Positions 1 to 6,512 of a stretch of DNA of 14,961 bases are shown in pieces. A model generated the notes under the pieces. That model made no database searches. It was not told where the DNA came from and was given only the letters and a program-made list of their open reading frames with translations. Numbering within the stretch: the first letter of the stretch is position 1; every line of letters starts with the position of its first letter. The stretch spans positions 1 through 14,961 of the forward strand of contig JBHELQ010000164.1 of NCBI GenBank assembly GCA_046262995.1. Direction: 5' to 3'. Origin of the DNA: JBHELQ01 sp046262995. Lineage in GTDB: Bacteria > Actinomycetota > Thermoleophilia > Solirubrobacterales > Thermoleophilaceae. Made by a program: the position numbers and the translations under genes.

Positions 1-679
1 CGCCCAGCTCGTGCAGCAGCGCCTTCTGGCGCGGGCGCCCCTCGTTCTCCATCTCCATGTGCGCGTCCACGGCCACGAACGTGCCGTCCTCGAGCTGGGC
101 CAGCGGGTTTATCTCGGCCAACGTCATGTCGTACTTCACGAACAGCCGCGCGAGCGCGGAGAGGATGGGGGTGAGGCGGTTGAGCTCCGACCCCGTGATG
201 CCCACCGACGCAACCGCGTCCTTCGCGCGGAAGTCCATGTGCGGCAGGATCGTGGAGAAGTGGCCGCGGCCGATGCGGTCGGGGTGCTGCTCGGCCACCT
301 CCTCGATGTCGATCCCGCCCATGTCCGAGAACACGAACGTGGGCAGCTTGCGGATGCCGTCGTAGATCACCCCGGCGTAGTACTCCTGCTCGATCGGCGC
401 GCGCGAGTCCACCAGCACGCCGCGCGGCATGTGGCCGTTGATCTCGAGCTGGAGGATGTCGCGGGCGTGCGCCTCGGCCTCCTCGGGTGTGTCGGCGAAC
501 TTCACGCCGCCGGCCTTCATGCGCCCGCCCGTGAGCACCTGGGACTTGATGACGACCGGACCCCCGATATCGGCCGCGATCTGCTTCGCCCCCTCGGCGT
601 TGGTGGCGAACCCGCCGCCGGCCACGGGGATGCCCTCTCGCTCCAGAATTTGCCTGCTCTCGTACTCGAAGAAGCGCAT
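1..679 (-). CDS. SucC-like ATP-grasp acyl-CoA ligase beta subunit, partial (C-terminus beyond left edge)
   Basis: About 226 N-terminal residues are visible. The start reads MRFFEYESRQILEREGIPVA, the usual opening of succinyl-CoA ligase beta chains (EYQAK-like, then GIPV). VVIKSQVLTGGRMKAGGVKF at about residues 45-64 matches the ATP-grasp lysine/glycine loop, and GGIDIEEVAEQHP (about 134-146) and AEINPLAQLEDG (about 200-211) are family signatures. These enzymes join a dicarboxylate to CoA using ATP, together with an alpha subunit, which may lie just beyond the window. After the EINPL motif the usual DDNALFRHPE-like stretch is absent; HMEMENEGRPRQKALL stands there instead, so this is a divergent branch. 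The ATG follows the lyase stop codon with no spacer, so the two are surely one operon. With malyl-CoA lyase as neighbour, malate or a related acid is a plausible substrate (inference), but succinate cannot be excluded. Confidence 0.8.
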   Translation of the reverse strand, partial: MRFFEYESRQILEREGIPVAGGGFATNAEGAKQIAADIGGPVVIKSQVLTGGRMKAGGVKFADTPEEAEAHARDILQLEINGHMPRGVLVDSRAPIEQEYYAGVIYDGIRKLPTFVFSDMGGIDIEEVAEQHPDRIGRGHFSTILPHMDFRAKDAVASVGITGSELNRLTPILSALARLFVKYDMTLAEINPLAQLEDGTFVAVDAHMEMENEGRPRQKALLHELG

Positions 680-1786
680 CTAGCTCGCGGCGCCGGAAGC
701 ACTCGGCTCGGCCGAGTGCGCTCGGATGTCGTTCTGCTCGAGCCCGTAGGCCTCGGCCAGCTCGGGGTCCTTCTCGGCGAGCTGCTCGGCGAGGGTGACC
801 ATCACCTTGCACTGCTTCCAGGTGGCGTCGTCCTGCATCTTGCCGTCGATCATGTGCACGCCGCGGCCGTCCGGGATCGCCTCGATCACCTTCTTGGCCC
901 AGGCGACCTCGTCCGGAGCGGGGCTGAAGACCTTCTTGGCGATCTCGATCTGCGCCGGGTGCAGCGACCAGGCGCCGACGCAGCCCAGCAGGAACGCCGC
1001 GCGGAACTGGGTCTCGCAGCCCTGGACGTCCTTGATGTCCCCGTAGGGGCCGTAGAAGGGGAGGATGCCCGCCGAGTTGCAGGCGTCGACCATGCGCGCG
1101 ATCGAGTAGTGCCAGGGGTCCTGCTGCGCGGTGGCGCGGGTCGCCTCCGGGTCGTCCGGGTCCGGGTCCTCGATCACCTGGTAGCCCGGGTGGCCGCCGC
1201 CGACGCGCGTGGTCTTCATCCGGCGCGAGGCGGCGAGGTCGGCGGGACCGAAGCTCATTCCCTGCATGCGCGGGCTGGCGACCGCGATCTCCTCCAGGTT
1301 CGAGACGCCCAGCGAGGTCTCGAGGATCGCGTGCACGAGCAGCGGGCGCTCGAGCCCCGCCTTGGCCTCGAGCTGGGCCAGCAGCCGGTCCACGTAATGG
1401 ATGTCCCACGGGCCCTCGACCTTCGGGACCATGATCACCTCGAGCTTGTGGCCGATCTCGGTGACGAGCCGCGTGAGGTCGTCCAGGGCCCAGGGGCTGT
1501 CGAGGCTGTTGACCCGCGTCCACAGCGAGGTCTGCCCGAAGTCGGCGTCCCGCGCCGCCTCGATCATGCCCTCCCGCGCGGCCGCCTTGCGATCGACCGG
1601 CACGGCGTCCTCGAGGTTGCCGAGGAGGATGTCCGTGTTGCGTGCGATGTCGGCGGCCTTAGCGGCCATCTTCTCGTTCGAGAAGTCCAGGAAGTGGATC
1701 ATGCGCGAGGGCTTGAATGGGATCTCGCGTAGGGGCTCCGGCGCGTCGACGGCGAGTGGCTTGTAGAAGTCCCGCGGATTCCGCAT
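680..1786 (-). CDS. mcl: Malyl-CoA / beta-methylmalyl-CoA lyase (HpcH/HpaI-CitE superfamily, Chloroflexus type)
   Basis: The 368-residue protein should cleave L-malyl-CoA to acetyl-CoA plus glyoxylate, and beta-methylmalyl-CoA to propionyl-CoA plus glyoxylate, reversibly and with Mg2+. It carries GNLEDAVPVD (56-65), WTRVNSLDSPW (89-99), MVPKVEGPWDIHYVD (119-133), HAILETSLG (152-160, metal-binding Glu156), FGPADLAAS (179-187, Asp183), MKTTRVGGGHPGY (190-202), GAWSLHP (271-277) and MIDGKMQDDATWKQ (312-325). From memory, this set and the length match the Chloroflexus lyase of the 3-hydroxypropionate bicycle better than the shorter (about 320-residue) CitE-like lyases. I chose the ATG at 1786 because MRNPRDFYKPLAVDAPEPLR matches the Chloroflexus N-terminus; the frame stays open 47 codons further but without similarity. 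There is no clear Shine-Dalgarno; a TAGATT hexamer lies 10 nt upstream, so the leader may be very short. Confidence 0.9.
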   Translation of the reverse strand: MRNPRDFYKPLAVDAPEPLREIPFKPSRMIHFLDFSNEKMAAKAADIARNTDILLGNLEDAVPVDRKAAAREGMIEAARDADFGQTSLWTRVNSLDSPWALDDLTRLVTEIGHKLEVIMVPKVEGPWDIHYVDRLLAQLEAKAGLERPLLVHAILETSLGVSNLEEIAVASPRMQGMSFGPADLAASRRMKTTRVGGGHPGYQVIEDPDPDDPEATRATAQQDPWHYSIARMVDACNSAGILPFYGPYGDIKDVQGCETQFRAAFLLGCVGAWSLHPAQIEIAKKVFSPAPDEVAWAKKVIEAIPDGRGVHMIDGKMQDDATWKQCKVMVTLAEQLAEKDPELAEAYGLEQNDIRAHSAEPSASGAAS

Positions 1787-1872
1787 GGGACGGCTGAATC
1801 TACCGGCCCCATAAGATGCGCGCGCCCCGATCGAGCACGGCTCGCGGCAACGACCACCACAGGAAAGGACCG
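1787..1872. promoter_or_regulatory. Divergent promoter region between mcl and the MaoC hydratase gene
   Basis: This 86-bp gap separates two divergent genes that probably act in the same pathway, so both promoters must lie in or near it. On the minus strand TAGATT (1802 to 1797) fits a -10 hexamer 10 nt before the mcl ATG. On the plus strand TAAGAT (1812-1817) fits a -10 hexamer for the hydratase gene. No convincing -35 boxes are visible. AGGAAAGGA at 1861-1869 is a good Shine-Dalgarno 3 nt before the hydratase ATG. I see no obvious operator palindrome. Confidence 0.45.
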
Positions 1873-2385
1873 ATGGCGAAGGACGGAATCGAGACCGACC
1901 AGGCCTCACGTGAGGCCTCCGGGGCACGCCCTTACGGGCGCTACCTGGAGGACTTCGAGGAGGGGGCGGTCTACAAGCACTGGCCCGCGAAGACGGTCAC
2001 CGAGGCGGACGATCACGCCTTCTGCCTCCTGACGATGAACCACCACCCGCTGCACCTCAACGACGTCTACGCAGGCGAGTCGCAGCAGGGTCGGAACGTC
2101 GTCGTGGGGACGTACGTCTACTCGCTGGCGCTCGGGATGTCGGTCGCCGACGTGTCGGGGAAGGCGATCGCGAACCTGGCCACCGAGGAGCTCTCGCACC
2201 CCGCCCCGGTCTTCCACGGCGACACCCTGTTCGCGGAGTCCGAGGTGCTCGAGGCGAAGGCCTCGCAGTCGAAGCCGGACCGGGGGGTGGTGCGCGTGCA
2301 CACGCGCGTCTACAAGCAGGACGGCACCCTGGTGGCCGAGTTCAAGCGGGCGGTGCTCGTGCCGCGTCGCAACGAAGGCGGCTAG
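1873..2385 (+). CDS. MaoC-type hot-dog hydratase, probable mesaconyl-CoA hydratase
   Basis: The protein has 170 residues and a single hot-dog fold. It should add water to mesaconyl-CoA, or remove it from beta-methylmalyl-CoA, feeding the lyase encoded divergently. FEEGAVYKHWPAKTVTEAD (28-46) and FCLLTMNHHPLHLN (50-63) are diagnostic: the catalytic Asp of crotonase-like MaoC hydratases is Asn56, with His61 kept, as in the TMNxxPLH branch seen beside CoA-ester lyases. ELSHPAPVFHGDTLFAESEV (106-125) is the second conserved block. The start at 1873 is chosen for the AGGAAAGGA ribosome site just upstream; an in-frame ATG at 1816 lacks one. Mch proteins of Chloroflexus and Rhodobacter are roughly twice as long, so this short form resembles those I recall from actinobacteria. 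Substrate is inferred from motif and context. Confidence 0.82.
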   Translation: MAKDGIETDQASREASGARPYGRYLEDFEEGAVYKHWPAKTVTEADDHAFCLLTMNHHPLHLNDVYAGESQQGRNVVVGTYVYSLALGMSVADVSGKAIANLATEELSHPAPVFHGDTLFAESEVLEAKASQSKPDRGVVRVHTRVYKQDGTLVAEFKRAVLVPRRNEGG

Positions 2386-2400
2386 GGGAGCGCTATCGGA

Positions 2401-3531
2401 GTGCCCGCCCGGGGGCGCATCCTGCATGTCCTTCAGGCGGACCCCGGCGGCGCGCCCCAGCACGTGCTCCGCCTCACGGGCGGCCTCGCGGACCGGGGCT
2501 GGCGCGTCGAGGTGGCCGTCGATCCTCGCAGCGGCATCCACGATCGGCTGGCCTCCGCAGGCGTCGGCGTGCACCTGTTGCCGGGCTCGAAGAGGCGGCC
2601 GGGCCTCGCCGACCTGAAGGTGGGACGCGCGCTGCGCGCGCTTCAGCGTGAGCACCGCTATGCGATCGTCCATGCGCACAGCTCGAAGTCGGGTGCGGTC
2701 GCCAGGAGCTGCCTCCAGCGCTCCACGCCGGTCGTGTACACCCCGCACTGCTTTCCCTTCGCGGCCGGCTTCTCGGCCCCGGAGCGGGCGGCGTACCGGG
2801 CCATCGAGCAGGCGCTCGTGCCGCGCTCCGCCGCGATCGTCGTGGTCAGCGACTGGGAGCGGCGCCAGGGCGTTCGACTCCGGGGCGCGGAACGGAAGCT
2901 GCGCCTGATCGAGAACGGCGTCCCGGCTTGCGAGCAGGTGGCTCCCTCGGCGGAGCTCGAGGAGTTCAAGGACGAGCGCCCGCTCGCGGGTTTCGTCAGC
3001 CCGCTGCGACCCGTGAAGGACCCCCTCGTGCTCGTGCGCGCCATGTCGCTGCTCGCGAACCGCGGGCGGGCTCCCGGACGGCTCGCGATCGTCGGCAACG
3101 GGCCGCTCCGCCAGGCGGTCGAGTCCGAGATAGCCGAGCGCGGCCTGCAGGCCGACGTCCGCTGCTTCTCCTTCGAGGACGGCCCCTACGGGTACCTGCG
3201 CAGTATCGACCTGCTCGTCCTTCCCTCCCTGTGGGAGTCGCTGCCCCTGGCTCCGCTCGAGGCGATGAGCTGCGGCGTGCCGGTGCTCGCCACGCGCGTG
3301 GGCGGACTGCCCGAGCTGGTGCGGGAGGGGGAGACGGGGGCCCTGGTGGCGCCGGCGGCGCCGGAGGAGCTGGCGTCGCGGCTCGAGCGCCTGCTGGGCG
3401 ACAGGGAGCAGCTCGCCAGGATGGGCGCCGCCGCCCGCGCTCAGGCCGAGCGCCGCTTCGGGCTCGACACGATGGTCGAGCGGACCGCGGCACTCTACGA
3501 GGAGCTCATCGGCGCGCCAGCCGCCGCCTGA
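2401..3531 (+). CDS. GT4 family glycosyltransferase (GT-B fold)
   Basis: This 376-residue retaining glycosyltransferase would transfer a sugar from a nucleotide donor to a lipid-linked or saccharide acceptor at the inner face of the membrane. The N-terminal domain opens with HVLQADPGGAPQHVLRL (9-25), where the GG loop binds the acceptor side. VVYTPHCFPF and the IENGV turn near residue 180 mark the domain linker, and FVSPLRPVKDP (about 197-207) is the donor-side GRL-like loop. The EX7E pair is Glu279 and Glu287 in WESLPLAPLEAMSCGVPV. The GTG start has GGGGAG at 2385-2390 as ribosome site. It starts 15 bp after the hydratase stop, so readthrough from that gene is likely, though the functions look unrelated. 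Its 3' end overlaps the convergent phosphatase gene by 26 bp. Acceptor and sugar cannot be told from sequence. Confidence 0.88.
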   Translation: MPARGRILHVLQADPGGAPQHVLRLTGGLADRGWRVEVAVDPRSGIHDRLASAGVGVHLLPGSKRRPGLADLKVGRALRALQREHRYAIVHAHSSKSGAVARSCLQRSTPVVYTPHCFPFAAGFSAPERAAYRAIEQALVPRSAAIVVVSDWERRQGVRLRGAERKLRLIENGVPACEQVAPSAELEEFKDERPLAGFVSPLRPVKDPLVLVRAMSLLANRGRAPGRLAIVGNGPLRQAVESEIAERGLQADVRCFSFEDGPYGYLRSIDLLVLPSLWESLPLAPLEAMSCGVPVLATRVGGLPELVREGETGALVAPAAPEELASRLERLLGDREQLARMGAAARAQAERRFGLDTMVERTAALYEELIGAPAAA

Positions 3532-4297
3532 GACGAGCGAGCCGGCCGATTCCCCGGAGGCGGCCGCGGCTCGGCTGTTCCAGCTGTTCCCCTGCCAGGA
3601 TCGCCGCGGGAGCCTCCGTGACCATCCATTCGGCCCGGCCCGGGTCGAGCTGCGCTGCCGCCAGCACCGCAGCCGACAGCCCCGGCGGCCGGAAGGGCCC
3701 GGCGGAGTGGGAGTCGGAGGCCAGAACGTGGGCCAGGCCGTCCTCCACGAGCCGGCGTGCCAGGCGGCACGAGCGCGACTTCCGATCCGGACGGGTCAAG
3801 GAGGCGGCGGTCAGCTGGACGAGCGTCCCCTGCGCGACCAGCCGCGCCAGGCGTCCGGGATCGCGTTGGAAGGAGGCATTCAGCTCGGGATGGGCGAGCA
3901 GCACGCGGTAGCCCTGCACCCTGAGCCTGGAGAGCATCGTCTCGAAGTTTTCGCCGAGCCCCCCATAGGGGGTCTCGACGAGCAGGTCATGTCCCCGCTG
4001 AGCGTACGACGCGAGGCGCAGCTCCTCTGGTCCGGCGCCGTGGGACCAGACCAGGTCCACCTCCGCGGCCTGAACCAGCTCGATCCCGACGTCGGGCGGC
4101 ATGGCGTCCCGAACGCGACGGCAACCCTCGGCGAGGTCCCTGACTTCGACCTTCGGGAAGTCGTGGCGCAGGTGCGGCGTGGCGGCGATGGTCCGCGTGC
4201 CGTCGGCCGCCGCCGCGCGCAGGAGCTCGATGCTCGCCTCGAGCTCCGGCGGGCCGTCGTCGATGCCCGGCAGCACGTGAGCGTGCAGGTCGATCAT
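3506..4297 (-). CDS. CpsB/YwqE-type PHP-domain phosphatase (probable tyrosine phosphatase of polysaccharide export)
   Basis: The 263-residue protein belongs to the metal-dependent PHP phosphatases (CpsB, YwqE), which dephosphorylate the tyrosine kinase that controls capsule chain length. The metal ligands are all visible: DLHAH (3-7), GIDDGP (11-16), TPH (40-42), AAEV with Glu79, AHPE with His136, and SDSH (194-197). Spacing is close to that of pneumococcal CpsB. The C-terminus ends in an Arg-rich tail (about 244-263). The ATG is 25 bp after the deacetylase stop on the same strand, so they form a two-gene operon; a GTG two codons earlier is an alternative start. No matching BY-kinase (Wzc/CpsD) is in the window. 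A histidinol-phosphatase role is less likely given the surrounding glycosyltransferases. Confidence 0.85.
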   Translation of the reverse strand: MIDLHAHVLPGIDDGPPELEASIELLRAAAADGTRTIAATPHLRHDFPKVEVRDLAEGCRRVRDAMPPDVGIELVQAAEVDLVWSHGAGPEELRLASYAQRGHDLLVETPYGGLGENFETMLSRLRVQGYRVLLAHPELNASFQRDPGRLARLVAQGTLVQLTAASLTRPDRKSRSCRLARRLVEDGLAHVLASDSHSAGPFRPPGLSAAVLAAAQLDPGRAEWMVTEAPAAILAGEQLEQPSRGRLRGIGRLARLRRRLARR

Positions 4298-4322
4298 GGC
4301 CACCCACTCGCCCGGCGCTGGC

Positions 4323-5189
4323 TCAAGCGCCCAGCTCGGGCGGCGTGCCGCCGCCCCCGAGCGTCCAGTAGACCTCAAAGCGATGCACGTTTGGGTTCGT
4401 GAGGATGCCCACCGGACCGCCGTCGAGCGCGTTGAGCTGCGTGCGGTACGCGCGCATGGCCTGGAGCTTGGCGCCACCGCGCTCGTCGTCGAGCCTGACC
4501 ACATGGGCGTCCTGGAGCGCGCCGAGCTCGGGGATGTCGACCAGGAAGGTCATCCAGAACACGTCCACCAGGCGGTGCGGATCCGGCTCCGCACCGTCCA
4601 CCCAGTGCGGCCAGCCGTGCACGGTGCAATAGGGAATGTCCGCGTAGAGCCGAACTGGGAACCCGTGGGCATGAAGAACGCGTGCGTAGCGCCGCAGGAG
4701 CCGATGGTCCTGGTTCGTACCCAGGCAGGCGGGCGCATAGACCACCGACGCGGCTGGAACGGCCGCGGTTACGGCCTGGTCGATCCGCTCCAGGCCGGGG
4801 TCCGGGGCGGGCTCCCGATACTCCGCGTCCAGGAGTGGCGCGTTGATCGCCTCGCGGCCCGCCTGCGCCAGCGCCTCGTAGTCCTCGGCGATCCGGCGAC
4901 GCGCCTGCTCGGCGCCGTCCGTGGCGCCGCAGATCCGGTCCCAGCGACGCGCCGGTCCCGGCGGCGGGACGCCGCCGAAGGCGTTGACCACCCTCAGCTC
5001 GGCGTCGCTCGTGAGCAGCGACCAGCAATCGAAGACCGCGTCGTCCCAGTGAGGGGAGAGCAGCAGCACAGGCGCGCCGGGGTCGTGCGCGAGGCCGCTG
5101 CGAAAGCGGCGCAGCTCCCGCGCCGCCGCCAAGCCGCGCGCCCGTCGTGCAATGCCGCGCGGCGTTCTTCGGAGTCGGGCAAGGTCCAT
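4323..5189 (-). CDS. PIG-L/LmbE-family deacetylase
   Basis: The 288-residue protein belongs to the zinc-dependent PIG-L family, which removes acetyl groups from N-acetylglucosamine or other N-acyl sugars. LLLSPHWDDAVFD (42-54) carries the first metal motif, with His47 and Asp50; Trp replaces the usual Pro of HPDD. TNQDHRLLRRYAR (158-170) supplies the third ligand, His162. KLQAMRAYRTQL (241-252) is the conserved helix near the C-terminus. The first 35 residues are rich in Arg and Ala and lack a signal peptide, so it is cytosolic or membrane-associated. The start at 5189 is set by the first family-like residues; the frame remains open upstream into the divergent gene. It shares a strand with the CpsB-like phosphatase (25 bp apart). 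In a polysaccharide cluster it probably deacetylates an amino sugar in a precursor or lipid-linked intermediate (inference). Confidence 0.82.
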   Translation of the reverse strand: MDLARLRRTPRGIARRARGLAAARELRRFRSGLAHDPGAPVLLLSPHWDDAVFDCWSLLTSDAELRVVNAFGGVPPPGPARRWDRICGATDGAEQARRRIAEDYEALAQAGREAINAPLLDAEYREPAPDPGLERIDQAVTAAVPAASVVYAPACLGTNQDHRLLRRYARVLHAHGFPVRLYADIPYCTVHGWPHWVDGAEPDPHRLVDVFWMTFLVDIPELGALQDAHVVRLDDERGGAKLQAMRAYRTQLNALDGGPVGILTNPNVHRFEVYWTLGGGGTPPELGA

Positions 5190-5216
5190 CGTGCGGTCGC
5201 GGAGGGAGCCTAGGGT

Positions 5217-6341
5217 ATGCCCCGGCCTGGTCGAATGAGCGAAGGCGAGCGGCGGCCGGAGCCGCGGCTGCCCCAGCACCTGGCGGTCTACAGCGACGCC
5301 GACGTGCTCGGCGGCGCCGAGCTGGCGCTCGCCAACCTGCTCGGCGAGCTCGCCCCGGAGATCGAGGTCACCGTCCTCGGCACGAGCGCGCCGATCGTGG
5401 AGGCGATCGCCGCGCGGCGCGGCGACTGCCGGACCACGATCCTGCCCGGCGTCGGGGACAAGCGGGACCTGGGCCCGATAGCCGCCCATCTGCGCGCGAT
5501 CCGCCGGCTGCGGCCGGACGTGCTGCATGCGAACCAGCGAAGCCCCTGGTCTTGCCAGTACGCGATCGCCGCCGGGCTCCTCGCGCCGGGCGTCCGGGTG
5601 GTCTCCGTGGAGCACTCGGCGATCCCCTCCCAGGACCGCTGGCAGCGGCGGCTCCGACGCGCGCTGATGCGCCGGGTGGCGGCGCACGTCGCCGTGGGTG
5701 AGAGAGCGGCCCGCCTGGTCGAGGGCTACGTCGGCCTGCCCGCGGGGGCGGTACGCACGATTCACAACGGCATCCCCGACCACGGCCCGGTTCCCGCGCG
5801 CAGCCTCGCTCCGGCCCCCGTCGTGGGGACCATCACCCGCGTCGATCGCCACAAGGGTCTCGACGTCCTCCTCGAGGCGCTGCGGGAGCTCCCCCAGGCC
5901 CACGCTGTGGTCGTCGGGGAGGGGCCGGAGCTGGCCGCGCTCCTGGAGCGCGCCCGGTCGAGCGGGGTGGGGGACCGCCTGGTCGCCCCCGGGTTCGACC
6001 CGGACCCGCGCAGCGCGCTCGCCGGCTTCGACGTCTTCGTCCTGCCGTCGCGCTTCGAGAGCTTCCCGCTCTCGATCCTCGAGGCGATGCTGGCCGGGCT
6101 GCCGGTCGTCGCGAGCGAAGTCGGCAGCGTGCCCGAGGCCGTGCGCGAGGGGGAGACCGGCTTCCTTGTGCCGCCGGGGGACGCCGCGGCGCTGGCGGGC
6201 GCGCTGCGGCGACTCCTCGATGATGCGGAGCTCCGCACGCAGATGGGCGAGCGCGGGCGGGCGCTGGTTCGCGAGCGTTTCACGGCCGCCCGGATGGCGC
6301 GCGACTACGAGCGGCTGTACTCAGACGTCCTGGCGAGCTGA
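5217..6341 (+). CDS. GT4 family glycosyltransferase (GT-B fold)
   Basis: The 374-residue GT-B enzyme has the acceptor-side loop VLGGAELALANLL (about 31-43), DVLHANQRSPW near residue 100 and HNGIPDHG at the domain junction. GTITRVDRHKGLDVLLEAL near 202-220 holds the donor-phosphate Arg and Lys. The EX7E pair is Glu281 and Glu289 (FESFPLSILEAM), followed by GLPVVASEVGSVPEAVREGE. GGAGGGA at 5201-5207, 9 nt before the ATG, supports the start at 5217; an ATG six codons later is possible. The divergent deacetylase starts only 27 bp away, so the ribosome site and any promoter must overlap that gene's leader or coding region. The first riboswitch-controlled hydrolase gene follows 171 bp downstream on the same strand. 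Donor and acceptor are unknown. Confidence 0.88.
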   Translation: MPRPGRMSEGERRPEPRLPQHLAVYSDADVLGGAELALANLLGELAPEIEVTVLGTSAPIVEAIAARRGDCRTTILPGVGDKRDLGPIAAHLRAIRRLRPDVLHANQRSPWSCQYAIAAGLLAPGVRVVSVEHSAIPSQDRWQRRLRRALMRRVAAHVAVGERAARLVEGYVGLPAGAVRTIHNGIPDHGPVPARSLAPAPVVGTITRVDRHKGLDVLLEALRELPQAHAVVVGEGPELAALLERARSSGVGDRLVAPGFDPDPRSALAGFDVFVLPSRFESFPLSILEAMLAGLPVVASEVGSVPEAVREGETGFLVPPGDAAALAGALRRLLDDAELRTQMGERGRALVRERFTAARMARDYERLYSDVLAS

Positions 6342-6421
6342 TCGAACGCTCGTCCAGCCGCCCCGCGGCCGCTTGTTCCCCCACGCGGGCGACCCGATCC
6401 ACCCAAGGGGCGATCTCCGCC

Positions 6422-6502
6422 CTCCACGACAAGGGCAAACCCGCCGCGAGGCGGGGGCGCAAAGCCAGGGGTCTCCCCGAGACCGCCCAGCCGCCGAAAG
6501 GA
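6422..6502 (+). ncRNA. c-di-GMP-I (GEMM) riboswitch, copy 1
   Basis: The leader of the first hydrolase gene holds a complete GEMM-I aptamer. AGGGCAAAC begins the core at 6432. P2 is CCCGCC/GGCGGG (6440-6445 with 6450-6455) capped by a GCGA GNRA tetraloop. CGCAAAGCCA (6458-6467) follows. P3 is GGTCTC/GAGACC (6470-6475 with 6479-6484), and GCCGAAAGG closes the RNA. By alignment from memory to the Vibrio Vc2 structure, the ligand contacts are present: G20 is 6434, A47 is 6461 and C92 is 6494. G20 rather than A20 favours c-di-GMP over 3',3'-cGAMP. The Shine-Dalgarno AAAGGA (6497-6502) directly continues P1, and TCC at 6423-6425 can pair with its GGA. No U-tract hairpin follows, so control is probably at translation (inference). 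Confidence 0.92.
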
Positions 6503-6511
6503 AACGTTTCC
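6500..6511 (+). promoter_or_regulatory. Perfect 12-bp palindrome over the ribosome site of hydrolase copy 1
   Basis: GGAAACGTTTCC is a perfect palindrome that starts inside the Shine-Dalgarno (AAAGGA, 6497-6502) and ends one base before the GTG start. As RNA it could fold only as a short GGAA/UUCC hairpin with an ACGU loop. As DNA it could be a protein site. It lies inside the riboswitch expression platform and is absent from copy 2, where the spacer is 5 nt instead of 10. Confidence 0.45.
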
Positions 6512-6512
6512 A

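Noticed and set aside
11..1732. A 573-codon plus-strand frame opposite the ligase and lyase genes.
   Set aside because: It is rich in Arg, His, Val and Leu with no recognisable domain, and the opposite strand carries two clear enzyme genes.
3495..3770. Small minus-strand and plus-strand frames inside 3495-4402 as extra genes.
   Set aside because: They are out-of-frame shadows of the CpsB-like phosphatase gene, whose metal-binding motifs are all present in one frame.
6357..6369. GCCGC-CCC-GCGGC hairpin after the GT4 gene as an intrinsic terminator.
   Set aside because: The stem is only 5 bp and is followed by CGCTTGTT, not a T-run. Such hairpins arise often by chance at this GC content.
6422..6502. 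Assignment of the two leaders to the cGAMP-preferring GEMM-Ib subclass.
   Set aside because: The position aligned with residue 20 is G in both copies, which is expected for c-di-GMP; the Ib subclass carries A there. Binding data would settle it.
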